From Lewinellaceae bacterium (GTDB taxonomy: Bacteria; Bacteroidota; Bacteroidia; Chitinophagales; Saprospiraceae): DNA of 64,000 nt. Position numbers and translations under genes: made by a program. Below, piece after piece: positions 1 to 8,051 of the stretch (the first letter of the stretch is position 1; each line of letters opens with the position of its first letter). The notes under the pieces were generated by a model. It was not told where the DNA came from, did not search any database, and saw only the letters and a program-made list of their open reading frames with translations. The stretch spans positions 1 through 64,000 of the forward strand of contig JADJWX010000009.1 in the NCBI GenBank assembly GCA_016716135.1, given 5' to 3'.

Positions 1-49
1 TGATTACTGCCGGGACATTTGGTAATTACAGCCATCCCGGCTATTGGGG

Positions 50-271
50 TCAGTTATTACCCAACAAACCTTCTCTACTTTTCGACACTGGAATCTTCAT
101 TTTATTTTCCATAACCAGGTAGCCACCGTCGCCACGTACAAATTCGCGCACATGAGCCAGGTTGATCAAATGCGAATGGTGGGGCCGGAAAAAGTGGAAC
201 TGGAGCAGGATTTCTTCAAAATCCTTGAGTGTCCGGGAGATCACCCGTTTACGACCGTCGATAATATACAC
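50..271 (-). CDS. LytTR DNA-binding domain, C-terminal part of a frame-disrupted response regulator
   Basis: This is the C-terminal half of a LytTR-family response regulator whose receiver half is the overlapping reading frame at 241-783. The peptide carries the LytTR core: a GRKRVISRTLKDFEE segment, then a FFRPHHSHLINLAHV segment and a GDGGYLVM strand, which in this family form the beta-strand DNA-binding fold. Restoring one base near 288-292 (a short A/T run) joins the two frames without a stop, giving one protein of about 243 residues, normal for the family. The first codon shown here is internal, so this is not an independent gene. It lies downstream of its partner kinase. Whether the break is a read error or real decay cannot be told from sequence alone. 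Confidence 0.8.
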   Translation of the reverse strand: MYIIDGRKRVISRTLKDFEEILLQFHFFRPHHSHLINLAHVREFVRGDGGYLVMENKMKIPVSKSREGLLGNN

Positions 272-783
272 TTCGGCGTAATTAAGCGAAAGTCAGACCT
301 AATTTCGGCCGGATCAACGTATTCGATCGCTTTCTTTTGAAACCGTGCGATACTTGGGTTTGCCTGGGCGTTCGGCCTGTGATGTTGGGAGAGATCAGCT
401 TGCTCCGACGAAACTGTCCGCCGGTTTTTTTGCAGGTGTTTTTCGACAGCTTCCTTGAGTTCTTTATTTTGAACGGGTTTCAACAGATAGTCCAGCGCAC
501 TGAATTTCACGGCCTGAATACCAAAATTATCGTAGGCCGTAATAAAAATGACGTCGAACGGCAAGGGCGCTCCAATTTCTTCCAGCACGTCGAAGCCGTT
601 GAGCCGGGGCATTTCAATATCGAGAAACAACAGGTCGCAGGAGTTTTTCTTCAGGTAAGCGACTCCCTCGGCCGGGTTTTCAAAAGTAGCCTGCACCGAA
701 ACCTCCGGGCAATAGTTTTCTATTTTCCAGCACAACGTTTCTATACTGTGCTGTTCGTCGTCTATAATTACCGCTTTGATCAT
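241..783 (-). CDS. Response regulator receiver domain, N-terminal part of LytTR regulator (frame-disrupted)
   Basis: This is the receiver half of a LytTR-type response regulator. Residues 1-120 form a CheY-like domain with the acidic pair in IDDE, the phosphoacceptor aspartate in LLFLDIEMP (about residue 55), a conserved threonine in FITAYD and a lysine in LLKPV. Such regulators are phosphorylated by LytS-type kinases and then bind promoter DNA through the LytTR domain. The frame runs on into about 30 out-of-frame residues after VDPAEI. The true continuation is the LytTR domain at 50-271. The gene starts 39 bp after the kinase stop at 823, so the two form an operon. Promoter and target genes are not visible. 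Confidence 0.85.
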   Translation of the reverse strand: MIKAVIIDDEQHSIETLCWKIENYCPEVSVQATFENPAEGVAYLKKNSCDLLFLDIEMPRLNGFDVLEEIGAPLPFDVIFITAYDNFGIQAVKFSALDYLLKPVQNKELKEAVEKHLQKNRRTVSSEQADLSQHHRPNAQANPSIARFQKKAIEYVDPAEIRSDFRLITPKCILSTVVNG

Positions 784-822
784 GGTGATAAATTTTAAAC
801 ATGCCGAAAATAAAATTTGCCG

Positions 823-2430
823 TTACACAGGGATCGTCAACACTACCCGAGTCCCGCTTGCATTCCCGGCATCGTCATACAAATCAATAATCTGCACCCG
901 TGTATTGGCGTCGTATAATTTATTGATAATTTCTATCCGGTCTTCCGTGATTTTCATGCCCATCGATTGCCGTTTATTACCGCTGCGTTTGGCACTGAGC
1001 GCCATCGCATGGGTGCGCCCTACCCCATTGTCTTCAATCACACACACCAGGTTGTCGCCAAGTTGATTTACCCGCAGGGTTACTTTTCCCAAACCGGAAT
1101 CTTTGTGCATCAGGCCGTGCCAGATAGCGTTTTCAACATAAGGCTGAATCAACATTGGAGGGATACTGATACCCGAGGGGTCCAGATTTTCATCCACAAT
1201 AATTTCATACGCAAATTTGTCTTTGAAACGCAGGCTCTCCATTTGCAAATACAGGTCAAGCGCCTCCAGTTCATCGCTCAGACTGATGTAATTTGTTCTT
1301 GAGTTGTTTAAAATCAGGCGCATGAGCCGCGCGAAATTATTCAGGTATTCGGAGGCTTTTCGCGATTCATTCCGAATGATATAACTATCAATAGAATTCA
1401 GGCTGTTGAATAGAAAATGCGGATTCATTTGCGCCAGCAAAGCACTCATTTCAACATTTGCCAGGCGTTTTTCATAAATCGACTTAAAACGCTCTTCCCG
1501 GCGTACCTGTAAAATCCGGTAGCGGTATACGCCATAAGCCAATGCCAGCACGGCCAGCAGGATAAGCAACCTGAACCACCAGGTTGCCCACCAGGCCGTA
1601 GCCACATAAACCGGCAATTCCAGCACCGAAGGATTCCAAATGCCCTCATTGTTTGCTACCTGTACCTCAAAAACATAGTCACCCCCGTGTACATTGGTGT
1701 AATTGATAAAGCGGCGGTTCCCGGCATCCTGCCATTCCTCCTGCCCTTTCAGCCGGTAGCGGAACTTGCATTTTTCTCCAAGTGTATAGGCGATTGCAGA
1801 GAATGTTATGGCGAAATCATTTTCCCAATACCGGAGCCAAAGTCCGGGCTTACCGTTTACCCTTGGAACAGCCGGCAAGAGTTTTCCTTTAACCTGTATT
1901 TCCTCGATGTATGGTTTAGGCATCTCGGTATTCCGTCTCATCGAAGTCGGTTCAAAAACGTACAAAGAAGTTCTGCCACCAATGACGATTTTTCCCGGAG
2001 GCAAAACTTCCAGACTAAAAAAATCAATGTTGCCGCCGGCATAATCAAAACTTAGGGTATGAAAATCCATCGTATTGGTATTTGCGTACACCAATTCTTT
2101 GCTGGTAATGCCCCAGAGCGTACCGGCATGGTCAACTGCCAGGAAATAGATGTAGGACAAACCCAGCTTTTCCTGCAGGTTAAATTTCCGGGCGACACCT
2201 TTTTCCGGGTGGTCTATTTCTGCGTATGCGATCCAGCCGTCGGGGCCGGCGATCCACATCCGACCGTTAAGATCTTCGGTCATCCAGTGGGTATTGGCCA
2301 ATGTTTTTTCAGGTGCAACCGCGTATAAAAAATTGAGCATGGTATCCTTTTCCGGGAGAAATACGCTAAAGCCGCCAGTACGCCGAAACCAAAATTGGCC
2401 TTTGGAGTCCTCCCAGACTTGTTCAACCAC
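823..2430 (-). CDS. Two-component sensor, C-terminal part: Y_Y_Y domain, TM segment and LytS-type histidine kinase (frameshifted)
   Basis: This is the C-terminal part of a membrane sensor kinase split by a frameshift. In order it shows the last propeller repeats, a Y_Y_Y beta-sandwich domain (FRYRLKGQEEW ... NYTNVHGGDYVFEVQVANNEGIW), one transmembrane segment (WWFRLLILLAVLALAYGVY), and a His_kinase domain with the LytS-type site MNPHFLFNSLNSI followed by an HATPase region (PPMLIQPYVENAIWHG, IEDNGVG). The histidine in NPHFLFN is the expected phosphorylation site. The upstream part is the frame at 2280-3983. Adding one T to the five-base run at 2458-2462 fuses them into about 1053 residues, the usual size. 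It is the cognate sensor for the LytTR regulator immediately downstream. Confidence 0.85.
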   Translation of the reverse strand: MVEQVWEDSKGQFWFRRTGGFSVFLPEKDTMLNFLYAVAPEKTLANTHWMTEDLNGRMWIAGPDGWIAYAEIDHPEKGVARKFNLQEKLGLSYIYFLAVDHAGTLWGITSKELVYANTNTMDFHTLSFDYAGGNIDFFSLEVLPPGKIVIGGRTSLYVFEPTSMRRNTEMPKPYIEEIQVKGKLLPAVPRVNGKPGLWLRYWENDFAITFSAIAYTLGEKCKFRYRLKGQEEWQDAGNRRFINYTNVHGGDYVFEVQVANNEGIWNPSVLELPVYVATAWWATWWFRLLILLAVLALAYGVYRYRILQVRREERFKSIYEKRLANVEMSALLAQMNPHFLFNSLNSIDSYIIRNESRKASEYLNNFARLMRLILNNSRTNYISLSDELEALDLYLQMESLRFKDKFAYEIIVDENLDPSGISIPPMLIQPYVENAIWHGLMHKDSGLGKVTLRVNQLGDNLVCVIEDNGVGRTHAMALSAKRSGNKRQSMGMKITEDRIEIINKLYDANTRVQIIDLYDDAGNASGTRVVLTIPV

Positions 2431-3983
2431 CGGAAGTTGACCAGGTGCTTCCGGAACAAAAATTCCTTGTAAAACTTCCGGGTTTTATTGGTTTTGGGGT
2501 TCCAGCGGTAAGCGGCTTTTCCCAACTCACACATCCATAATTGCCCGGACCGATCCCAGTAAATATTTCGCAAGCTGTAAAATTCCGCCGGTGGTTTGTA
2601 GCGAAACGGCAAGACTTTTTGCGTGCGCGGATCATAGGTAAATATGCCGTTCTGCCCCAGAAGGGTATATGTCCCGTCCGGGGCTTTGGAAAAACCCAGT
2701 GCCTGGCCGATCCCGGTTTTATTTGTGCCTTGTTCAGAAAGCGCGACACGCTTGTATTGGTGCGTTTCCAAATCAAAATGATACAGCGCATCGTCATTTC
2801 TCGGAAGCAAAAGCAACTCCTGATCAGTGCGGCCGGGAAGTATGTAATAGCCATACGATTCTCCGGGCGGGCGCATTCCTTTAAACGAGTATGAAACTAC
2901 TTGCTGCTGACACGGGTCGAACAGTGCCACGCCTTTCAAAATTGGGAACCAGACGCGCTGGTTTTCATCCATAAAATCAATACCGTACAGCGCGCCAAAC
3001 TCCAGATCGTTTTCTTTTACATAGGTGATTCGCTGAAGTTTGGTGTTATAACAAACCAGCCCCAAACCGGTCGTAATCCAGAATTCATCTGCGCTTTTCC
3101 GGGTAAAATTGGTGGCGCTCACCACCATGTTTGCCCCATAGTTGTCGCTGAACTGCAATGGTTTATGCGTTTTATCTTTTGGATTAAAAACATAAACGCC
3201 ATCCGACCATCTGCCGGAATAAAGCAGGCTGTCGTCGTGGATATACAAGCGCCTGAAAACATTAATGGCTTTTTCTTTTCTGGAGGATTTATCGGGATAG
3301 AAATGAATGGCAACGCTTCCGGAATAATAATTCACTTCTTGTAAACCGTTGAGAGTGCCGGCATAGATAATGGAGTCATTGTGTTTGGCGGCCACTATGC
3401 TCAGAATCCGAAAATCATTGTTCAGGTTGTAGTATGCCTGAGTCTTCCTGAGTTGCAGGGGCGCAAAAAACTGGAATGAATCCAGTTCCGGCAGGTACCG
3501 GCAAAGGCCATTGGATTGGGTACCGCACCAGAGGTTCCCCCGGGGGTCGATGTACAATTTGGTTACCAACATCCCGACATCGCGTTTGGGGGTCCGAACG
3601 ATAGTAAACGAATCGAATTGAAAATGTGAAAAGCGCTCAGTTTTCGGGTCCAGAATTGAAATACCCATTGGGGTGGCGGCCCATATTTTGCCTCTGAAGG
3701 CGACGACATCCTCCACCTGGTTATCGAACAACGATCCTGGGTCGGTCGGATCATTTTTATAGGTTTTGAAGTGGCGGCCGTCAAACCGGCACAAACCCTC
3801 CCGGGTGGCAAACCACATAAACCCGGTTTCATCCTTGCAAATCGCGCGCACATTGTTGTCCGGCAGCCCCATAGACTCATCGATCAACCGGTAATGTTCA
3901 AACCGGGGCTGTGCCCAAACCGGCCGAATCCCGCCGGCAGCGAGCAAAGCAATCAAAATTATCCGTGAAAGGTGCTTTTGCAT
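2280..3983 (-). CDS. Two-component sensor, N-terminal part: periplasmic beta-propeller (frameshifted)
   Basis: This is the N-terminal part of the split sensor kinase. I chose the start MQKHLSRI, which gives a signal peptide ending VWAQ; 23 further codons upstream look non-coding. The rest is a series of Reg_prop propeller blades with repeated motifs of the type GLPDNNVRAICKDETGFMWFAT, TPMGISILDP and DRSGQLWMCE. Such propellers sit in the periplasm and sense extracellular ligands, often polysaccharides, in Bacteroidota. Reading is reliable down to about 2462. After that the frame runs out of register for some 60 residues over the correct frame of the kinase part. The ligand cannot be inferred, because no polysaccharide utilisation genes are nearby. 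Confidence 0.85.
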   Translation of the reverse strand: MQKHLSRIILIALLAAGGIRPVWAQPRFEHYRLIDESMGLPDNNVRAICKDETGFMWFATREGLCRFDGRHFKTYKNDPTDPGSLFDNQVEDVVAFRGKIWAATPMGISILDPKTERFSHFQFDSFTIVRTPKRDVGMLVTKLYIDPRGNLWCGTQSNGLCRYLPELDSFQFFAPLQLRKTQAYYNLNNDFRILSIVAAKHNDSIIYAGTLNGLQEVNYYSGSVAIHFYPDKSSRKEKAINVFRRLYIHDDSLLYSGRWSDGVYVFNPKDKTHKPLQFSDNYGANMVVSATNFTRKSADEFWITTGLGLVCYNTKLQRITYVKENDLEFGALYGIDFMDENQRVWFPILKGVALFDPCQQQVVSYSFKGMRPPGESYGYYILPGRTDQELLLLPRNDDALYHFDLETHQYKRVALSEQGTNKTGIGQALGFSKAPDGTYTLLGQNGIFTYDPRTQKVLPFRYKPPAEFYSLRNIYWDRSGQLWMCELGKAAYRWNPKTNKTRKFYKEFLFRKHLVNFRWLNKSGRTPKANFGFGVLAALAYFSRKRIPCSIFYTRLHLKKHWPIPTG

Positions 3984-4277
3984 CGTGAAACAATGTTGCA
4001 CTAAAATACTGCTTACCCGCCGAATCTGCCGGGCTACTTGCGCCATTGGCATCTTTTTCAGCGCCAGTGGCTTTGTTTCTTGAGTAACTGCACCCTTCGG
4101 AGCCTCCCTGAATCCAATACCTGGTCAAATCAAGATGGGCAGCAGCCTGCGCAACAGCATTCCCCTTCCGATCATTTCCCGTTTTCCGGATTCCGTCAGG
4201 CCGGTACACTTGCACCGTCATTTCGACATGAAACCAAATGATTGATCATCATCAAAATGTTTAAACAAAAAGTCCTT

Positions 4278-5051
4278 ATGAAAAAGTATCTTTTTTTGCT
4301 GTACGGTGTCGTGGCATACCTGGCCTTCTTCGGCACCATTTTGTACGCCATCGGGTTTGTTGGTAATTTCATTGTGCCGAAAACTATTGATGGCGCCCCT
4401 CTGGTGCCGCTTTGGCAGGCGATCCTTACCAACACCGCATTTTTACTGCTTTTTGCTGTACAACATAGTGTCATGGCCCGTCCGGCATTCAAGCGCTGGT
4501 GGACGCAGTATATTCCCCAGCCGGTGGAGCGGAGCACTTTCGTGTTGTTTGCCAGCCTGATCCTGATGGCCATGATGGCTTTCTGGCAGCCCATGGGCGG
4601 CATCGTTTGGAGTACGGAAAACGGCCTGGTTACCACACTGTTACGTGTAACCTACCTGATTGGATGGAGCCTGGTGTTTTTATCCACGTTTCTGATCAAC
4701 CACTTCGACTTATTCGGGTTACGGCAGGTTTGGCTACATTTTAAGGGGAAACCCTACAGGCACCTGGAGTTCGGCACGCCATTTTTGTACAAATACGTGC
4801 GCCATCCCTTGTACCTGGGTTTTGTAATCGCCTTCTGGTCCACACCGGTTATGACGGTCACGCACTTATTGTTTGCACTGGCAACCACCGGGTATATTTT
4901 GACAGCCATCCAGTTTGAGGAGCGCGACCTGATCGCCCACTTCGGTCAAAAATACCGGGACTACCGGCAGCGCGTGCCGATGTTGCTGCCGTTTGGGAGC
5001 CGGAAAGCACCTGCCGAAGCGACGCAATACCAGGTGCGTGAGCAGGAATAA
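4278..5051 (+). CDS. mddA: Membrane methyltransferase, MddA-like (methanethiol S-methyltransferase)
   Basis: This is a polytopic membrane protein of the NnrU / isoprenylcysteine methyltransferase superfamily that most resembles MddA, which methylates methanethiol to dimethyl sulfide using S-adenosylmethionine. Visible motifs are QHSVMARPAFKRWW (residues 62-75), RHPLYLGF (175-182) and EERDL with FG..Y..Y (214-229), the last two being the cofactor-binding signature of the superfamily. Five to six hydrophobic segments are present and the length of 257 residues suits the family. I took the ATG at 4278; an ATG at 4257 and a TTG at 4242 are alternatives that only add a polar tail. It stands alone, with a hairpin repeat just downstream. 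The substrate is an inference from similarity. Confidence 0.75.
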   Translation: MKKYLFLLYGVVAYLAFFGTILYAIGFVGNFIVPKTIDGAPLVPLWQAILTNTAFLLLFAVQHSVMARPAFKRWWTQYIPQPVERSTFVLFASLILMAMMAFWQPMGGIVWSTENGLVTTLLRVTYLIGWSLVFLSTFLINHFDLFGLRQVWLHFKGKPYRHLEFGTPFLYKYVRHPLYLGFVIAFWSTPVMTVTHLLFALATTGYILTAIQFEERDLIAHFGQKYRDYRQRVPMLLPFGSRKAPAEATQYQVREQE

Positions 5052-5134
5052 AGTTGAGACCAACCACTATTTGAGAACAGAAAGGAGGCTGTCTCATTAG
5101 TGCTTCTAAGTATTCACCCGCCGTAGATTATTAC

Positions 5135-5199
5135 TTAAACACATAGGCTCATAGAACACAGAGAAATATTCTTTGTGTTCTATGAGCCTATGTGTTTAA
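5135..5199. repeat. Perfect 26-bp stem hairpin, copy 1 of a two-copy family; probable bidirectional terminator
   Basis: Arms at 5135-5160 and 5174-5199 are exact reverse complements around a 13-base loop. It lies between convergent genes ending at 5051 (+) and 5230 (-), so it can end transcription from both sides. A related shorter hairpin is at 55554-55598: both share the AAACACA outer part and the ACAGAGAAAT inner part, differing by a matched deletion in both arms. This suggests a dispersed REP-like family. Confidence 0.85.
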
Positions 5200-5229
5200 A
5201 AATTGGGAAGATATCTTTTGTACACTAAC

Positions 5230-5967
5230 TTATGAGATAGCCTCTCTTTTTTTTCCATTTCGGAGTTGATTCAGCACGGCACTGAAATCCTTCGGAAGTT
5301 CGGCGCTGCATTCCAGGCGTTTACCTGTTTCCGGGTGGTCAAAAACCAGGCGAGCGGCATGCAGGCTGGTCCGGGTCATCAGGGGGCGCTCTGCTTCGCT
5401 GAATTTGCCGGAACGGTAGTTTTTCCCTTTAATCTCCGACAGTAAAAAGCCTTCCCGACGGCCATACAACGGGTCCACTGCCAACGGATATCCAATGCTT
5501 TGGAAATGCACGCGAATCTGGTGCGTGCGACCTGTTTTCAAGGTTGCCTCCACCAGGGTAAATTGTTTGAACAATTCGAGCACCCGGTAGTGGGTAAAAG
5601 CAGGTTTGCCTTGTTTGGAAACCGCCATTTTTCCGGCAATTACCGGGTGCGGGCCAATGGGTTTGTCAATTTCGCCGGTCTCCTGGTGCATGACGCCATC
5701 AACCAGGGCGAGGTAGTGTTTCCCAACTTTGTGATGCTCAAACTGCAAAGACAAATGCCGGTGTGCCGCTTCAGTTCGTGCGAAACAGATTACGCCACTG
5801 GTTTCCCGGTCGAGCCGGTGCACGATAAAAACCTTTCCAAACCGATGCTCCAGCAGCGCATGGAGGCTATCCGAACCGCCGAAGCGATCGGGAATGGCCA
5901 GCAGGCCGGCCGGTTTGATAACTACGAGCACCTGCTCGTCTTCATGCAATACTTCGATGCGCGACAT
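5230..5967 (-). CDS. RluA-family pseudouridine synthase
   Basis: This enzyme isomerises uridine to pseudouridine in ribosomal or transfer RNA. The catalytic motif HRLDRETSG lies at residues 50-58 with aspartate 53 as nucleophile. Other family motifs are KPAGLLAIPDR near the start, KTGRTHQIRVH in the middle and DPLYG after it. There is no N-terminal S4 domain, which places it with the short RluA/RluC-like members, and 245 residues is normal. It ends close to the hairpin repeat and starts 11 bp after the stop of the RibF fusion gene, so the two are probably co-transcribed. The exact target uridine cannot be assigned from this sequence. Confidence 0.9.
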   Translation of the reverse strand: MSRIEVLHEDEQVLVVIKPAGLLAIPDRFGGSDSLHALLEHRFGKVFIVHRLDRETSGVICFARTEAAHRHLSLQFEHHKVGKHYLALVDGVMHQETGEIDKPIGPHPVIAGKMAVSKQGKPAFTHYRVLELFKQFTLVEATLKTGRTHQIRVHFQSIGYPLAVDPLYGRREGFLLSEIKGKNYRSGKFSEAERPLMTRTSLHAARLVFDHPETGKRLECSAELPKDFSAVLNQLRNGKKREAIS

Positions 5968-5978
5968 AAACCGGGAAT

Positions 5979-8012
5979 TTATTTATAAGGCAATTGAGAA
6001 AAACGCTTCACCCGCCGGGCATAATGCGCAAAAACAATACTTCCGGGATAAACACCGGCCTTATTTTCGGTCCCAATGCGTTGTTTTTCAACAATTTCAG
6101 CAACAGCACGGCGCTTACGCAAGGTGTGGTTGAAATTTTTATAAAAAGAAAAATGTGCCGCTGCAATTGCCCGGATGGCACGAAACTGCCCCTTCAATGC
6201 AAAACGCAGTGCAGCCAACCCGTCCAACATCAACCGGGCCGGCAACAGCCACAACAGTTTCCCGGCCGGTTCATTTTTCAATAAGGAAAAAAGGCTGTTC
6301 CGGAAATTGAGAAACACCTTTCGCGGATTTTCATACTCCAGGGTACCGCCGCCCAGATGATAGACGACCGACTGCGGGAAACACCACACCTGGTAGCCGG
6401 CACGTTTGAGCCGCCAGCACAGATCGATCTCTTCGTTGTGCGCAAAATAGTCGCCGTCAAAGCCGCCAAAATTCCGGAACAGCTCGGCGCGGATAAAAAA
6501 CGCTGCACCGGATGCCCAAAAACATTCCTGCGCGCTGTCGTATTGCCCTTTGTCTTCCTCGTTCCGGCTAAAAATACGCCCCCGGCAAAACGGATACCCC
6601 AGAAAATCGATCCAGCCCCCGGCGGCGCCGGCATATTCAAACCGGGCTTTGTCGTGCCAGGCTAAAATTTTAGGTTGCGCAACGGCAATTGCCGGGTTGG
6701 TTCGCATAGCCTCCAATACGGGTTCCATCCAGCCGGGAGTGACTTCCACATCCGAATTTAAAATAACGTAAAAATCACTTTGTACCTGGTCTAGCGCAAC
6801 ATTGTAGCCTTTTGCAAAACCAAAATTCTCGCGCAGGTCAAGCACTTCAACGGCCGGGTAGTGCCGGCGGACAAAGGCAATTGAATCGTCTGGCGAACCA
6901 TTATCGGCCACCACAATCCTTGCTTGCCCGCTATATTGAACCACAGCGGGTAAAAAGCGTTCGAGATGCTCCCGGGTATTGTAATTCAGAATTACAATGG
7001 AAACTGCGGCGCCGGGCATTACCGGCGCCTGCTCCTTTTTTGGAAAATCCGGAGTGCTCCGCAAGCGTGGCGGCGGAACAATGCCGGTTTTAAAATATTC
7101 GGTTATTGCTACCCGGTCAGCTTCAATTTGTTGCTTTAAGGCATCCAGATCATTCAGTTTTTTGTCGGGTCGAATAAACTCCAGCACTTCGACCACGATC
7201 TGTTTTCCGTACAAATCGCCGGAAAAATCGAGCAAATTAACCTCAATGGATTTCCCGTTTGCACCGGCAATGGATGGCCGGTGGCCGATATACAACATGG
7301 CATCGTAAATCGCTCCGGCATAAACACGGGCGGCGTAGATGCCTTGTGGGGGAATCAATTTGTGCGTATCGGAAATTTGGATGTTGGCGGTCGGGAAGCC
7401 TAATTTCCGGCCGATCCGGTTTCCCTCTATAACCTTTCCGGAAAGAAAATAGGGATAGCCCAACAATCGGTTGGCATGGCTGATCCGCGCCGATTCCAGC
7501 GCCTTTCGGATTTTTGTGGAGCTCACGGCAATGGCATCTACCTGTTGGGCCAGTATTTCCACTATGGTAAAATGACCTTCCGCTTCATATTTCCGCAAAA
7601 ACTCAATATTGCCTTCCCGGTTGGCGCCGAACCGGTGGTCGTAGCCGATTACAATAGTTTTGGGCTTGAAATATTTCAGGATAAAGCCTTCGACATATTC
7701 TTCCGCCGTTAGTTGAGCGAATTCGGCGGTGAAGGGCGCCAATATTACATTGTCGATCTCGCACTCTTCCAGCAACAGAATTTTCTCCGGGGAAAGCGTG
7801 ATCAGTTTAAAAGAATCATCATTGGGCTGCAAAAGCACCCGCGGATGCGGTTCAAAGGTCAGCACTACGCTTTCGGCGTCCTGTTCACGGGCCAGGGCCT
7901 GTACCTGACTTAAAATCTGGCGATGGCCGGCATGCACCCCATCAAAAGAACCTATAGTCAACACCGTATTGTTAAAAGACGGCAATTGCTGCAAATCAGT
8001 AAATACCTGCAT
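5979..8012 (-). CDS. ribF: Fusion of RibF (riboflavin kinase/FAD synthetase) with a family 2 glycosyltransferase
   Basis: Residues 1 to about 310 are a complete RibF: a FAD synthetase nucleotidyl-transferase domain (GSFDGVHAGHRQIL near residue 22, GYDHRFG, SSTKIR) followed by the riboflavin kinase domain (GRKLGFPTANI, PPQGIYAARV). Together they make FMN and FAD from riboflavin. A proline-rich linker leads into a GT2 glycosyltransferase (about 335-677) with SIVILNYNTREHLERFLP, VVADNGSPDDS, ILNSDVEVTPGWM and an NEEIDLCWR motif; such enzymes commonly build cell-surface glycans. There is no stop or frame change between them. A methionine codon at 7017-7019, just before SIVILNYN, could be a separate start for the transferase. 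A TATCTTTG box lies immediately upstream of the RibF start. Confidence 0.9.
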   Translation of the reverse strand: MQVFTDLQQLPSFNNTVLTIGSFDGVHAGHRQILSQVQALAREQDAESVVLTFEPHPRVLLQPNDDSFKLITLSPEKILLLEECEIDNVILAPFTAEFAQLTAEEYVEGFILKYFKPKTIVIGYDHRFGANREGNIEFLRKYEAEGHFTIVEILAQQVDAIAVSSTKIRKALESARISHANRLLGYPYFLSGKVIEGNRIGRKLGFPTANIQISDTHKLIPPQGIYAARVYAGAIYDAMLYIGHRPSIAGANGKSIEVNLLDFSGDLYGKQIVVEVLEFIRPDKKLNDLDALKQQIEADRVAITEYFKTGIVPPPRLRSTPDFPKKEQAPVMPGAAVSIVILNYNTREHLERFLPAVVQYSGQARIVVADNGSPDDSIAFVRRHYPAVEVLDLRENFGFAKGYNVALDQVQSDFYVILNSDVEVTPGWMEPVLEAMRTNPAIAVAQPKILAWHDKARFEYAGAAGGWIDFLGYPFCRGRIFSRNEEDKGQYDSAQECFWASGAAFFIRAELFRNFGGFDGDYFAHNEEIDLCWRLKRAGYQVWCFPQSVVYHLGGGTLEYENPRKVFLNFRNSLFSLLKNEPAGKLLWLLPARLMLDGLAALRFALKGQFRAIRAIAAAHFSFYKNFNHTLRKRRAVAEIVEKQRIGTENKAGVYPGSIVFAHYARRVKRFSQLPYK

Positions 8013-8018
8013 TTCAGG

Positions 8019-8027
8019 GCAAAGATA
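8019..8027 (-). promoter_or_regulatory. Bacteroidota-type -7 promoter box for ribF fusion gene
   Basis: On the minus strand the sequence reads TATCTTTGC, matching the Bacteroidota -7 consensus TAnnTTTG. It ends only about 7 bases before the ATG at 8012, so transcription would begin at or next to the start codon, giving a nearly leaderless mRNA. A clear -33 TTTG is not seen. Confidence 0.55.
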
Positions 8028-8051
8028 GAAACAAGAAACAGGGAGACAGGG

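Noticed and set aside
4196..4636. Minus-strand frame over the MddA-like gene
   Set aside because: It is antisense to a well-supported membrane protein gene and has no recognisable features.
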